Shown: positions 36,401-49,344, numbered from the stretch's first letter. The stretch: DNA of 64,000 nt from Lathyrus oleraceus (GCF_024323335.1 NC_066583.1:276727416-276791415), one strand, 5' to 3'. Numbers and translations are program-made. Notes: a model not told the origin generated them from the sequence alone.

Positions 36401-38176
36401 AAACTGAAATGCTTACAATCATGAAATCAAGACCACCACTGGCCTGCCTCTTGCTCGAGGACTTCAGAAAACAGTTCAAACAAGATAAATTCACATTCTA
36501 TAGTAAGATTTAGATCAAAACAGTTTGGTATTATACCTTTGAAGAGCAGCTTTGAACATCACGATTCCTTCAAGCTTTTGCCTCCAATTTGATCTTGAAA
36601 TGTAATATGAATGCAAGGCTAAGGAATAAGACTTGAAGATAAACTGATTGTGTTGAAATTCAAGCTTGAAATTAAGAAATGAAAAGTGAATTTCCTTTAA
36701 GTGAGGTTAGGATTCCAATTCTGCAGGGTTTCAGATCACCTTGAGGTTCCTTTTTGAATGAGCCAGGCCATGTATTTATAGTTGGAGATGAAGCAAGGAA
36801 GTGAAATGCCCGTGTGCATGAGAATTGGTTCCTCCCTGCATGGGCCTGTACAGGCGCATGTGAGGCCCAAAAATGAATGGAATTGTAAGCTGAGCTAATT
36901 ATGAATTGAATTGGATGTGCAGTTGGCCTGGTGTTAGCTTGCATATGAAGTTACAAAGTGAATTGCATAATTGATCATAAATGTTAAGCCCTTCGAAAAT
37001 CACACATGGAAAATCCAAACATGGTGGTGTTAGTAATGGTTGGAAAGCTATTTGAATAAGGAACAAAAGTTATGTTAGGCAAAAATCCATTTGGAGTTTG
37101 GAAATTTATGAAAACTGGCCTTGAAGTTTGAGGTACAAATCATGTCTAGGTTTCCTTTGAAATTTTTTACCAAAAGTGACCAACTTAGAGCCCTTATATT
37201 TCAATGATTCAAGCCTCAAATGTAAACACCTTCAAAATAAAAGTTGTAGATATTTTCAAGGTGATCAATTTAGAGTTAAAATTTTCATCATTTGGATTTT
37301 TTATGAGAATGTTATGGGCACTTGAAGTTGGACATTTTCAAAATTCAATGGTTTTGGTCCAAAGTGACCTATAATGTTTTGTATTATCACATGTGTTTCT
37401 TTTAGGATTATGAAATTTTGTCCAACTTAAAATTTTAAGTAGACATCTTAAGCTTTCCAATTAAATTAGTCTCACCTCAAAATCATAAACAATAAGGAAG
37501 TTAGGTCCTTGGGAAGTTGACCCAAAATTAGGGTTTTAGTCAAAATGACCTATAATGTTTTGAAATTAATGATCACCTTCCAAGTTTCAAATGGATTTTT
37601 TATGAACATGAAAGTTGTTCATATGATTCTTAAAAACATTTTTTCTCTTTGGGTCATCTTCATTCGACAAACACATTAAAAGTTAGGTCTCAGTGATCTT
37701 CAGTTTAGTCAGATGACTTGACTAGTCAACTTCTCAAGGCCAAACTTCAAAACTTGATGAATGAATGATTGAGGATAATCACATAGGCTCATATACTCAT
37801 AAAATAATAAATAAAAGAACTTCACTTGATTGAATTTGATCATAGGTTGAGGTTGCTTCATGAGCAAGGCACAGTCAATGCACAGTTGAATTAGGGTTTC
37901 CTTGGGAAGCAATCCTCAAACCCTTTGGTTTATCTTGATCAAATTAATAAGTTTAAATCCTTGGGAGACATATATGATGATTTAGAGATTTGGGAACCAT
38001 TGTCATGCTTTTTTTCATCTTCATCTAGCCACTTCATGGAGCATAGGAGCCTCCTAGGAGCAAGGGCACACATGATCACTTGAGCTTCAAAATAAAAAGA
38101 GTTAGTGACATATTTTTGTACTTTTGGTTAGTAAAAAAATAAGAAAAGCAATAATATACAATTCAAGCATGCTTGG
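33428..38176 (-). repeat. Ogre B 5' LTR, main part
   Basis: 4,749 bp, colinear with the 3' LTR at 16060-20609. On the plus strand it starts TGTAGCGGGGTATTCG. At 38172-38176 (CTTGG) it is interrupted by Ogre C and resumes at 53792-53923, giving a full length of about 4.88 kb. A local duplication of about 48 bp (CATTCTAAAGGCATGAGGCC) occurs near 34640-34720. TATA box at 36772-36781 on the minus strand. Confidence 0.92.
38172..38176. repeat. Target-site duplication of Ogre C (left copy)
   Basis: CTTGG, repeated at 53787-53791 directly after the other end of C (GGTGCTACA). The duplicated bases belong to B's 5' LTR. Confidence 0.9.
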
Positions 38177-38593
38177 TGTCGCATTACGCGAAAAACCGGC
38201 GGGAAAACGAAACAACAGAGCCGCCACCATGCGTTATTTATCCCAAAGGAGGGAAAGGAAACGCTCGAAGTAAACCTGGAAAAGACATGGTCTCGCGACC
38301 GGAGAGAGATGGGATCGGGAGTCGGTTATGCAAAGGGAAGGTATTAGCACCCCCTACGCATCCGTCGTACTCGACGGGATCCACGCACAAAAGAATAGAA
38401 GAAAGGTTGCTAAAGACTGCTCAAACACTGCACAAGGCTGGAAGGAAACACAGAAAAACTAAAGAAACGGGACTCGGCAGGATATCGCATCTTGGGCCTA
38501 CGTAGTCTGTCAGACACAGACATCAGAGTCAACGTAGTTCGGGACAGGGGAAACGTGCTCGCTAGGATGTCGCATCCTATGCATACGTATCTT
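38177..38593 (-). repeat. Ogre C 3' LTR remnant (417 bp)
   Basis: Matches 49364-49780 nearly base for base (for example AACCGGCGGGAAAACGAAAC and GTCGTACTCGACGGGATCCA) and then breaks at GTATCTT into pol sequence. Only the R/U5-side end of the LTR is kept. Confidence 0.9.
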
Positions 38594-41188
38594 ACATTCA
38601 GAGGGCTTGGTGGTACATGCACCTTATCTGCATAGATCTGACATTTATGGCACTTCCGAGCATACTTGAAACAATCGGATTCCATAGTCATCCAGTAATA
38701 ACCGACTCTCAACAATTTCTTCGACATTGTATGACCACCAGCATGGGTACCAAAAGATCCTTCATGCACTTCTTGCATCAATATGTCTACTTCGTGTCTA
38801 TCCACGCATCTGAGCAGAACCATGTCAAAGTTCCTTTTGTACAGCACATCATCCTGATTCAAATAAAAGCTTCCAGCTAGCCTTCTCAGGGTTTTCTTGT
38901 CATTCTTTGACGCTCCCTCAGGATACTCCTGACTCTTGAGGAAATTCTTGATATCAAAGTACCACGGTTTCTCATCCACAATAGACTCGGCTGCAAATAC
39001 ATACGCGGGCCTCTCGAGTCGATTCACCGCAATATGTGGCACATGATTCCACCAATGAACTTTGATCATAGAAGACAAAGTAGCCAGGGCATCAGCCATC
39101 TGATTTTCATCTCGGGGGACGTGATACAACTTCACCTTCTTGAAGAACGTCAGGATTCTTCTGGTGTAATCTCTATAAGGAATCAAATGCGGCTGATTGG
39201 TATTCCAATCTCCATTGACCTAGTTAATCACTAGAGCGGAATCTCCATATATGTCCAGAGTTTTGATCCTTAAATCGATGGCTTCTTCTATCCCCATGAT
39301 ACAAGCCTCATACTCAGCCTCGTTGTTGGTTACATCAAAAGTCAATCTGGCAGAAAAAGGTATATGAGAACCTTTAGGATTGATCAGTACTGCCCCAACA
39401 CCGTTGCCATTCATATTCACAGCCCCATCAAACATCAGTGTCCACTTGTCATCGGGATCCGGTCCTTCCTCGACAAGAGGCTCTTCACAATCTTTCATCT
39501 TCAGATACATGATGTCTTCATCAGGGAATTCTAACATCATCGGCTGATAATCATCAATCGGTTGCTCGGCAAGGTAGTCTGACAGAATACTACCTTTGAT
39601 GGCCTTCTGCGACGTGTACTGGATATCATATTCTATTAAAATCATCTGCCAACGGGAAACACGTCCGATGAGAGCCGGCTTCTCAAAGATGTATTTCACT
39701 GGATCCATCTTAGAAATCAATAAGGTAGTATGGTTCAACATATACTGTCTCAGTCGGCGAGCAGCCCAGGCCAAAGCACAGCAAGTTTTCTCGAGCTGCG
39801 AATATTTGATTTCACAGTCGGTAAACTTTTTGCTAAGGTAGTATATGGCATGCTCTTTTCGACCAGACTCGTCATGATGTCCCAATACACACCCCATCAA
39901 GTTCTCAGTCACTGACAGGTACATTATCAGAGGTCTCCCAGGAACTGGAGGTATAAGGATTGGAGGTTTCTGCAAATATTCTTTTATCTTATCAAAAGCC
40001 TTCTGACAGTCATCATTCCACCTGATTGCTTGATTCTTCCTTAGCAATTTAAATATCGGTTCACACGTGGCAGTTAGGTGAGATACAAACCGTGCAATGT
40101 AGTTCAATCTCCCTAAAAACCCACGAACCTGCTTTTCAGTTTTCGGTTCAGGCATTTCTTGAATTGCTTTGACTTTCGCTGGATCAACCTCAATCCCTTT
40201 CTCACTGACAATGAAACCCAACAGCTTTTCGGATCTCACCCCAAACGTACACTTGTTTGGATTCAGCCTCAGTTTGAACTTTCTCAGTCTGTCAAACAAC
40301 TTCTGCAAATTTACCAAGTGCTCCTCTTCTGTCTGCGACTTCGCAATCATATCATCCACGTACACTTCAATCTCTTTGTGCATCATGTCATGAAAGAGAG
40401 TCGTCATAGCCCTCTGATAGGTAGCATCGGCATTCTTCAACCCAAATGGCATCACCTTATAGCAAAACGTGCCCCAAGGCGTAATGAATGTCGTCTTTTC
40501 CATGTCTTCTGGCGCCATCTTGATCTGATTATAACCAGAGAAACCATCCATGAAAGAGAACACCGAGGATTGAGCAGTATTATCAACCAATACATCAATG
40601 TGAGGTAATGGGAAATCATCTTTCGGACTCACTTTGTTTAAATCCCGGTAATCGACACACATTCTGACTTTACCGTCCTTCTTCGACACGGGAACGATGT
40701 TGGCCACCCACGGGGGATAAGTAGTCACTGACAGAAAACCCGCATCCAATTGCTTCTGAACCTCTTCCTTGATCTTAACCGCCATATCAGGACTAGTTCT
40801 GCGAAGCTTCTGCTGGACTGAAGGACAATCTTCTCTGAGAGGTAGTCTATGCACCACAATATCTGTATCCAACCCAGGCATGTCTTGATACGACCAGGCG
40901 AATATCTCCACATACTCTCTCAGCATTTCAATCAACCTTCTCTTGACATCCTCTTTCAAAGCAGCCCCGATCTTGATCTCTCTTCTGGCATCCTCAGTAC
41001 CCAGGTTAATGATTTCCAACTCCTCCTGATGAGGTTGGATGACCCTTTCCTCCTGCTTCAACAATCTGACCAATTCTTTAGGGAGTTCACAGTCTTCCTC
41101 ACTCTCCTCTTCAGCTTGGTAGATGGGATTATTGAAATCATACTGAGCCATAACAGAACTGTTCATAGTGGGATCCGTAAGATCGATT
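38594..41188 (-). pseudogene. Ogre C RT-RNase H-aRH ORF, integrase core deleted
   Basis: Second exon of the C polyprotein. An open run of 648 codons (41166-39220) covers the linker, reverse transcriptase (VDYRDLN; YVDD at 40362-40351), RNase H and archaeal-type RNase H with D in MFDGAVN, E in NNEAEYEA and D in YGDSALV all present. A TAG at 39220-39222 stands where the family has Gln in VINQ. The same frame continues through the linker into the HHCC zinc finger (RKCHKCQIYADKVH). At about 38594 it runs directly into LTR sequence, so the DDE core and C-terminal domain are absent. RT and RNase H look catalytically sound; integration would need help from another element. Confidence 0.92.
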
Positions 41189-41432
41189 CTGCATGTTTAA
41201 TGCTTTATTTTAGAAAAAAGAGTTCAAGAAAGTCACAAAAACAAAAACATTGCCATTTTTATTTTTTGAAAAAGTGAAAAACCAAAACAGAAAGACAAGG
41301 ATCACAAAATTGTTTGCAAAACGTCCTTTATTAATGATATCATTGAAAAACATGATGAGGCCCTACAATGAACCAATACGCCTTGGGCAGAACGTAGGGT
41401 TTTGTGCAAAATGAAAAACAAAAGAAAATTAC
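41189..41432 (-). other. Ogre C intron between protease and RT
   Basis: Donor GTAATT (41432-41427) just after the last protease-side codons (LQTK-like), acceptor AACATGCAG ending at 41189. Position and borders parallel those of B. The interior is T-rich on the minus strand, as expected for a plant intron. Splicing is known for Ogre; the precise borders here are inferred. Confidence 0.7.
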
Positions 41433-44400
41433 TTTGTTTGAAGAGTAACTTGGACCACTTCTTCAGCTGTCCAATTGTTGATCGTCTCCCCTGGTGCACA
41501 CGGGCGAACCCAGTTGTTCAGATCACAATCACTGTCATAGTCTTCACCACCGGTTGCAAAGACGTCACCCTGATTCATCAGCCCAGCGCTGGTGAAGGAA
41601 CTCGGCCCTTTCTGCTCAACCTGCTCTGCCTACAGAGGTTGATAACCAATACCGAACTTGTCTTCTTTCACGGGCAGGTCCACCATCTTGCCCCAGCCTT
41701 CTGCATTGCCCGAGTTGACAACCTCCATAGCCTGTTTGTAGGATGCAATTGAGGCACCTGGCTTCTTCTACCCAGCAAAAGCCACCCTCTCAAGAGCAAT
41801 GGTCTCAAACGCCTGGCATAGAGTTTCGTGGATCTCGCCATCCACCTCCATATTTTTGAAAGAGGATAAATGACTCACCAGAATGTCCTCCTCGCCGCAC
41901 ATTGTTACAATCTGACCATTCCATACATACTTCAGCTTCTGATGGAGAGTTGACGACACTGCTCCAGCCCCATGTATCCAGGGACGCCCCAATAAGCAAC
42001 TATATGCTGGATGGATGTCCATCACATAGAAGAAAATACTGAACACCTCCGGGCCAATCTTCACAGGCAATGTGACTTCACCAAAAACAGACCGTTTGGA
42101 TCCATCAAATGCTCGAACGATAAGATCACTCGGAGTGAGGACAACCCCTTCAACATCAATCTTGCTCAAGGTCTTCTTAGGCAGCACGTTCAAAGACGAG
42201 CCAGTATCCACCAACACATGTGACAACACTGCGCCTTTGCACTCCATAGTGATATGCAGGGCTTTGTTATCGTTGCGACCTTCAGGTGTCAGATCCAAAT
42301 CTGTAAACCCTAAACCGTGCCTGGTACTGACATTGGCAATGACACCCTCCAACTGGTTGACCGAGATCTCTTGAGGCACGTAAGCCAAATTCAACATTTT
42401 CAGCAAGGCATTACGGTGTGCCTCAGAGCACAATAACAATGAGAGTATGGAAATCTTGGACGGAGTTTGATTCAGCTGATCTACAATCTTGTAGTCACTC
42501 TTCTTAATTATCTTCATAAACTCCTCCACGTCCTTCTCAAATGAGCCCTCAGACGCCTCCTTCTGAACAGGTTCTTCCTCAACCACAGCTTGCTTACCTT
42601 TTGCTTTGGCGAGAGCCTCAGCATTATTGTCTCTCAACGGCTGCGGTGCGAACAGACGACCACTCCTTGTGAAACCTCCAGGACCCCCTACATTGTCCAC
42701 AACTGGACCCACAGTCACAGGAACTCCACTCGGCAAACCAATGGTCACTGGAGTTTGATTAACTGGCCGGATCTGACTTTCAGCCCTTCTGTTATTGCGG
42801 TAAGCGTTGTCATACTTCCACGGCACGACCCTACTATTCTCAACAGACCTTCTCCCCGAAGCAACAATAGTAGTGGGAGCACTGACGGTTACTGGAGCAG
42901 AAATGGTAACAGGAGTACCAGCGGTCACTGGTGCATTAACAATTCTCTGGCCGCGTCCCTCGGACGGTTTGAAATAAATGGTGACAGTTGACACCACCCC
43001 ACGATCCTTAACAGCCCGACTAAACTGCAAACAGCCCTCATTAATCAAGCCCTGGATACCGGTCTTCAACTGCATACAACCATTCTCGGATTCAGCACAG
43101 TCTAAACAGCCCTGATCACATCCCGGGAATACTCCCCTATTCAGCAGACGATCCTTCACAACAAACAACGGAGTCTGAATCTCATCAACACTGACCACCA
43201 AATCCACAGCTTCTTCTCCTTCCACATTGTTCACCCTATGCGTCCCATGCTGAGGCATAGGATTGTTCACAACATTAGGCACACGAGCAAAATTGATTGT
43301 TTTGGCGTCAATTAAGTCCTGGACCTTATGATGAAAAGCCCGACAGTTCTCAATATGGTGCCCCGGTGCACCAGAGTGGAAGTCACAACGAACGTTGGCG
43401 TCATACCCAGGTGGTATCTTTGTCAATGGAGCCATAGTGCGCAATTCAACAAACCCCAACCTGAGCAATTCGGGCAGCAATTCAGCATAGGTCATCGGCA
43501 ACGGGTCGAAACGTCGATCCGGCATTCTCTGTCTCGGCTGAAACGGACGTTGCTGTTGTTGTTGTGGTGGTGGTGGTGGTGCTCTTTGTTGTTGTTGTTG
43601 TCGTGGTTGAGGTGCTGGGATAGTTACTGCAGCAACCTGACGATATTGCCCTCTGTTCACACTTCTTCTGTGTTGCACAACATTGGTCTCACCCTCCCTC
43701 CTTCTGGGTGCCCCAGCAAATGGCTTCTTTGAAGATGAGGAACCAGCATCCTGAATTTTTCCGGCTTTAATAAGGCTCTCTGTCCTCTCTCCACAAATCA
43801 CCACATTAGAAAAACTACCGAAAGGGCAACTCCCCATCCGGTCCATAAACACCCCTTGCAAAGTTCCAATAAACATATCGGTCAACTCCTTCTCCAGCAT
43901 CGGAGGTTGCACCCTTGCAGCTAATTCCCGCCATCTCTGGGCGTACTCTTTGAAACTTTCACCGGATTTCTGACATAAGCTCTGCAACTGAGTTCGGCTC
44001 GGAGCCATGTCCATATTGTGCTTGTATTGCCTCAGAAAGACTTCACCCAAATCCCTCCAACTTCGAATGGATTCTCTTTTCAGCTCCATGTACCAATCCA
44101 AGGAAGCTCCAGACAAGCTATCCTGGAAGAAGTACATCCACATATTTTCATCATCTGTATAGGCAGAGATTTTTCTGAAGTAGGCCTGCACATGGGTGCG
44201 AGGACAGGAAGTACCGTTGTATTTGTCAAAGGATGGCGCTTTGAACTTATAAGGAATCCTCAATCCTTCCACCAAGCCCATATTCGTAACATCAAACCCC
44301 AAAGAGTTCTGACACTCCATGGCTCTGATCTTCTCAGCTAGGGCATCAACCCTCCTATCTCTTTCGTCAGTTCTTCCCACAACTTCATCATCCTCACTGA

Positions 44401-44812
44401 GGAGAGTAAACATATCCTCTTGCCTGTCAACCAGCGAAGCAGGCTGGCGAACTGGGGCACGAGTCACCCTGGCATTAACTGTCTCTGGAGCAATAGGTTG
44501 ATCATTGATTCTGATACCCCTCAACTCATCACCCACAGCATAATCATTGACAGGGACGGTGGCAGCAGCAGCGTTATTGATTGGGCCTCCCTCTGGCAAA
44601 GCATGGTTGACCGGTGGAATTGCAGCTTCTTGTCTCTGGACTAGGGCTCGAAGTTCTTCTTGACCTTGCGCAACCCCTTGCATCATATGCATGAATTGAG
44701 CCATGTTAGCCCTCATCTCTGCTAACTCAGCTTGCACTTGATCCATATTCCTCTGTTGATTCAACCTTATAGAGTAGCGATGCGGTCGTTGATCAGTAAT
44801 CCTGCCTGACAC
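41433..44812 (-). pseudogene. Ogre C gag-protease ORF (1,014 open codons, then two stops)
   Basis: Gag with N-terminal coiled coil (QVQAELAEMRANMAQF), gag domain (about 44200-43800: SLDWYMELKRESIRSWRDLG), a polyQ/P tract, a CCHC-like block (FHSGAPGHHIENC), and the aspartic protease with an intact DTGSS site near 42210. After protease comes a Gly-rich tail. TAG codons at 41768-41770 and 41630-41632 interrupt the last part, which would otherwise run to the splice donor. Upstream, the frame is open to a TGA at 44837-44839 without an ATG. The first in-frame ATG is at 44746-44744, while the conserved start region lies upstream of it. Confidence 0.9.
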
Positions 44813-45149
44813 AGGAACCAGAGTGAGAAGTCTCGATCAAGAACACCTGTAATGCAAAATGATATGTGTATGATGCTAATGATGCGTATGATGCACATGA
44901 TATGTTCATTTCTCAGGCATTCAAGAGCCTAATTCATCTTTCAAGAAATGGCAACCTGCAATACACAACAAAGAAACAATCTACACGAAATAATGAGCAC
45001 AAGGTGAAACATCAACAACTTCCTCTATAGATGTGAGCAACAAGAGTCATACAACAATATTCAGACAAAAATCCAACTGATCAGAGTACAACAATGAATC
45101 CCATCCAACAAGCCTGGAGGTGATTCTCAACATAAACAACAGATACAAG
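44813..45149 (-). other. Ogre C spacer between ORF1 and gag
   Basis: About 340 bp. The minus strand shows TTTTGCATTACAG just before the gag frame, similar to a plant 3' splice site. No gene seen. Confidence 0.5.
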
Positions 45150-46790
45150 CTAGGAAAGATGTCCTCCAGGAATGAGCGTCTTCAGATACTGGCACTGGTC
45201 TATCAACAGGTCGCATTCTGAACACTCTGGCAGAGGGGTGAGCTTCTCCTTCAGTTGTCTTCTGAGCTCCACAACTTCTCCTCCAAGCTGGCTCTCTGAT
45301 GCACGTCTCAAGTCTACCTCTTTCTTCAATTGGATGTCTTTGTCTCTAAGCTGCCTTTCCAAGTCACTTATCTTCTTCTGATAATTGGCTTCAGCTCTCT
45401 GCAACCTCAAGCACTCACGGTGTTCTTCATTCAACAAGGTCTCCATCTCCTCATAGGACCTCTTCTTGCTCTTCAATCTAGCAACATCTTCACCCTGCAT
45501 GCCTTTGAGTTGATGAGCCAAGTTCAACTTGTCAGCTTTGGCTTTGTAAAGCTCCATCTGGGTATCCTGTTCCTTCTCCTTCAACCGACGATTCTCTATC
45601 AAGGCTTGCTTGTAATGCTCAGCAGGCACACTCTCAGCAAGGATCAAAGGTGGTTGCTCTTGCAATGACTCCATCCTATCATAGGGCAGCAACAAAGTCT
45701 CAACTCTCTTCTTGACCCAATCAATGTAATCAGGCATAGCAACAACAAACTTCTTCCCTAACACAGCTCCATCCTTGACACCAATGGTCTTCCAAGCTCT
45801 TCCTACTTGCTCCAATCTAGCAGGGTCACTCCGCTTCTCAAAATACACACTTTCAGCTATCTCAGCATCTAGTGGTCTTCCATTCATCACAAACCCCAAC
45901 TGGCGAAGAGAAAGAACCGGGTTGTAATTGATGCAACCCTTAGTCCCTACGAGTGGCACATTACGAAACTCTCCACAACTCATGATGACATTACGCACAT
46001 CCATCCGGTAAGATTGCCACCTGATATCATAGGAGGTAAGAGACATGATCCTCTGAGTCCATTTACGAGTGTTCTGAGCATCCACAAAAGGTCCACTGGT
46101 TGGCAGAAGAGACAAGAACCATCTGAGCAACAAAGGGAGACAGCATCTGATAGCTCCACCCTTACCATGTCTACTGTGAATGGCATAGTAAGTGTCAGCT
46201 AACAAGGTAGGAACTGGGTTTCCTCCAAGGAAAATAGTAACAGCAGCAAGATCCACAAAATTAGGCATACTCGGGAACAACACAATCCCATAGATCATAA
46301 TAGCCAACTGAGCATGAAAAGCTTTCCAATTTCCCCTCTTTGCTTCTCTTTTAGCCATCCTCACTAAGTACTTCAAAGGCAACCCTACCACATCACCACT
46401 CGATTTCCAATTGTCACTCACTTCCTTGATACTCAAATGAAGAGCTCTGGCAACAACTCTGAAATCAACCTCCTTTGGAACATCCAAGAAAGGCACCTGG
46501 TATCTGATCGGGACATTCATCAGAATAGAATACTCCTCAAGAGTGGGCGCTAACTGATAGTCCTGGAAAGTGAAGCAACGGAGCTCTGGGTCATAGAACT
46601 GTAGAAGAGTCTGCAACGGCACTGGATCTACCACCATCTTCAGCAGTGTCAACAAATCCCCATACTGATCAACAAACACCTTCTGATTACCGCCGGTCAC
46701 AAAATTGCTCAACTCTATCAAGGACGTCAATGGCTCACGGTGAAAACTGTAGGTGCAAGTCTTCCTCTTCAATTCTGGAACGGATGCCAT
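45150..46790 (-). CDS. Ogre ORF1 protein (copy C, 546 aa, intact)
   Basis: Diverged member of the ORF1 family, with ATG at 46790. Conserved blocks: RCFTFQDYQLAPTLEEYSIL near residue 70, FHAQLAIMIYGIVLFPSM near 160, GGAIRCCLPLLLRWFLSLLP near 210 and CINYNPVLSLRQLGF near 290. The C-terminus, from about residue 390, is a long run of heptad-like charged residues (KADKLNLAHQLKG; KKISDLERQLRDKD; VVELRRQLKEK), a longer coiled coil than in B and D. It is fully open despite the broken pol of the same element. Function unknown. Confidence 0.87.
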   Translation of the reverse strand: MASVPELKRKTCTYSFHREPLTSLIELSNFVTGGNQKVFVDQYGDLLTLLKMVVDPVPLQTLLQFYDPELRCFTFQDYQLAPTLEEYSILMNVPIRYQVPFLDVPKEVDFRVVARALHLSIKEVSDNWKSSGDVVGLPLKYLVRMAKREAKRGNWKAFHAQLAIMIYGIVLFPSMPNFVDLAAVTIFLGGNPVPTLLADTYYAIHSRHGKGGAIRCCLPLLLRWFLSLLPTSGPFVDAQNTRKWTQRIMSLTSYDIRWQSYRMDVRNVIMSCGEFRNVPLVGTKGCINYNPVLSLRQLGFVMNGRPLDAEIAESVYFEKRSDPARLEQVGRAWKTIGVKDGAVLGKKFVVAMPDYIDWVKKRVETLLLPYDRMESLQEQPPLILAESVPAEHYKQALIENRRLKEKEQDTQMELYKAKADKLNLAHQLKGMQGEDVARLKSKKRSYEEMETLLNEEHRECLRLQRAEANYQKKISDLERQLRDKDIQLKKEVDLRRASESQLGGEVVELRRQLKEKLTPLPECSECDLLIDQCQYLKTLIPGGHLS

Positions 46791-49344
46791 CTCTCACGGT
46801 GAATAGACTCCTGAATGAACCTGAGAAATGATATGCATGAGGAGATTAGATTTTTTTTTTTGCATTATTTTTTGGAAATAAATATGCTATGATGCAAATG
46901 ATGCAAACACGACTGGCTGGCTGTGTGTCTCGGAGCACAGGTTCAAAGCTTCGGCTTGAATTCGGAACGACAAAGTCATCTGAGACCCGAAGTCATCTGA
47001 GACTCATTCTGTAGAACCAAGTCACCAACAGGAACCAAGAGTCACCAACAGATCAATAGTCACCAACTGTACCTATAATGATTCATTCCCTCCCCACTCG
47101 TGGGTGTAATCTAGGCCAGGGTAAGGTCAAGAGAAACGCAGGATAAACAACCCTTTCATAGAATATCATCATGTGCACACCCGATGTATGCACCGATAAT
47201 ACCCCATCAGGATCTGAACTGCTCGTGATATCTGTCATACGGTGAACTGACTTTTGGTGTGCTTTTGCTTTGGAAAGCAAATGTCGCGGATAGCAAGAGT
47301 CGCCACCGACTTTTCTTTTATCCAATAAGGAAAGGCGGAAAAGAACAGGAAAAACCTTGATTAGATTTTGGGTTCGGGAGGTACATTATACAAAGGGAAG
47401 GTGTTAGCACCCTTTGTATCCATGGTTATCCATGGGCTCTTAATTGCTTGATCACTTATGTTTTTCTTGTCTGAAAAAGTGTGTGAGAGCTGTTTAGAAA
47501 ATGTTTTGAAAAGAGAGTTTAACTTTGTAATGATTCTTGTACGAATGTATACAAAGTATTTATCTCGTTTAATTTTGAAAGCTGTTTAGAAAAATATAAC
47601 TTTACAATGATTCTAGTACGAATGTATGCCAAGTGGTGATTTTCTAATAGAGGTTTTGAAAAGTGTGAGGTGTGAAAAGTAGTTTAAGCTGTGAGCAAGT
47701 ATTTAGGAGTTATACCTACCCAAGGTCTTTATGGGTATTTCCTATCCTTATGAGGGTAAAACTGTCCTTACTATTGAGAAGTAAGTAGGCTACAACGACG
47801 GGTCACCGAGGGACAAAATCATATATTCGCAGGCAACATCCGAGGGACGATGATTTATTTTATAGGGACATGATGATTTAATCAAAGGGTCTTTGCTAAG
47901 TGTATCCCCACATTCGCGGGACATGACCGTAATACCGTAATACCGTAAGGCAATAAAGAGAGGTCCAAGATCACATATTCAAAGGCAATATTTTATAATC
48001 AATTAGGTAATTAGGATGAATCTCCACATTAAAATCAATTAAGTAATTCGGATGAATCTCCACAAGGGTATTCCACTTTATTTGTGGGATACCCTTGTGG
48101 AGATTCATCCTAATTACTTAATTGATTTTAATGTGGAGATTCATCCTAATTACCTAATTGATTATAAAATATTGCCTTTGAATATGTGATCTTGGACCTC
48201 TCTTTGTTGCCTTACGGTATTACGGTATTACGGTCATGTCCCGCGAATGTGGGGATACACTTAGCAAAGACCCTTTGATTAAATCATCATGTCCCTATAA
48301 AATAAATCATCATCCCTCGGATGTTGCCTGCGAATATATGATTTTGTCCCTCGGTGACCTGTCGTTGTAGCCTACGGTTAAATGATGATTGTCCCTTCAA
48401 ATGCTAAGGTATCCTTACAAATGTTGCCTTCAATGACCAATCGATGTCCCTTACATCCAAAGGATAGAACTACTTACTTCTCAATAGTAAGGACAGTTTT
48501 ACCCTCATAAGGATAGGAAATGCCCATAAAGACCTTGGGTAGGTATAACTCCTAAATGCTTGCTCACAGCTTAAACTACTTTTCACACCTCACACTTTTC
48601 AAAACCTCTATTAGAAAATCACCACTTGGCATACATTCGTACTAGAATCATTGTCAAGTTATATTTTTCTAAACAGCTTTCAAAATTAAACGAGATAAAT
48701 ACTTTGTATACATTCGTACAAGAATCATTACAAAGTTAAACTCTCTTTTCAAAACATTTTCTAAATAGCTCTCACACACTTTTTCAGACAAGAAAAACAT
48801 AAGTGATCAAGCAACTAAGAGCCCATGGATAACCATGTATACAAAGGGTGCTAACACCTTCCCTTTGTATAATGTACCTCCCGAACCCAAAATCTAATCA
48901 AGGTTTTTTCTGTTCTTTTCCGCCTTTCCTTATTGGATAAAAGAAAAGTCGGTGGCGACTCTTGCTATCCGCGACATTTGCTTTCCAAAGCAAAAGCACA
49001 CTAAAAGTCAGTTCACCGTATGACAATATCAAGTTCCGCTAAGTGGCGCAATACCACCCGCTTCCCAAGAATCACTCTATTCCTAGGTGTCCTAGAGTTC
49101 ACTCATAGCCTGGGTATTGGGCCTTTTACCTCATGTAACTCCCACCCCAACAGAGAAACAGACAACCAGCCAGCACAGATGAAAATATGATGAATGCAAA
49201 CATAAATGCAAACATAAATGCAAATATAAATGCAAATAAAATGCTAAAAATGAAACAGCAAAAGCAACCAAACCCTATCCTAAAGAGCGCTAGGAGTGAC
49301 TCGCTTAGGGAAGATGGACCAGCAAGAGGTCAACTTCTCTCTTT
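46791..49344 (-). other. Ogre C 5' leader including a foldback insertion
   Basis: Leader between PBS and ORF1, 2.55 kb, compared with 0.84 kb in D and 0.55 kb in B. The excess is explained by the 1.8-kb foldback at 47227-49030. The part next to the PBS has a short ATAAATGCAAAC tandem (49200-49240). No other feature. Confidence 0.65.
47227..49030. repeat. 1.8-kb inverted repeat (foldback) in the Ogre C leader
   Basis: Left arm 47227-48076, loop 48077-48083 (TTTATTT), right arm 48084-49030. The arms match over almost their full length; 98 bp of the right arm (48376-48473) have no partner, bordered by TAC microhomology. Near the outer ends stand TGTCGCGGATAGC (47282) and its complement (to 48975), followed inward by GAGTCGCCACCGAC and AAGGTGTTAGCACCCTTTG, which resemble the 3' ends of Tat/Ogre LTRs. 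It therefore looks like two inverted LTR ends with flanking sequence included. A transcript across it would form a very long hairpin. Confidence 0.9.

Noticed and set aside
42590..44644. Several open frames of 70-134 codons on the plus strand opposite Ogre C gag
   Set aside because: Shadows of the long minus-strand gag-protease frame, with low-complexity content such as poly-Leu/Trp opposite poly-Gln.
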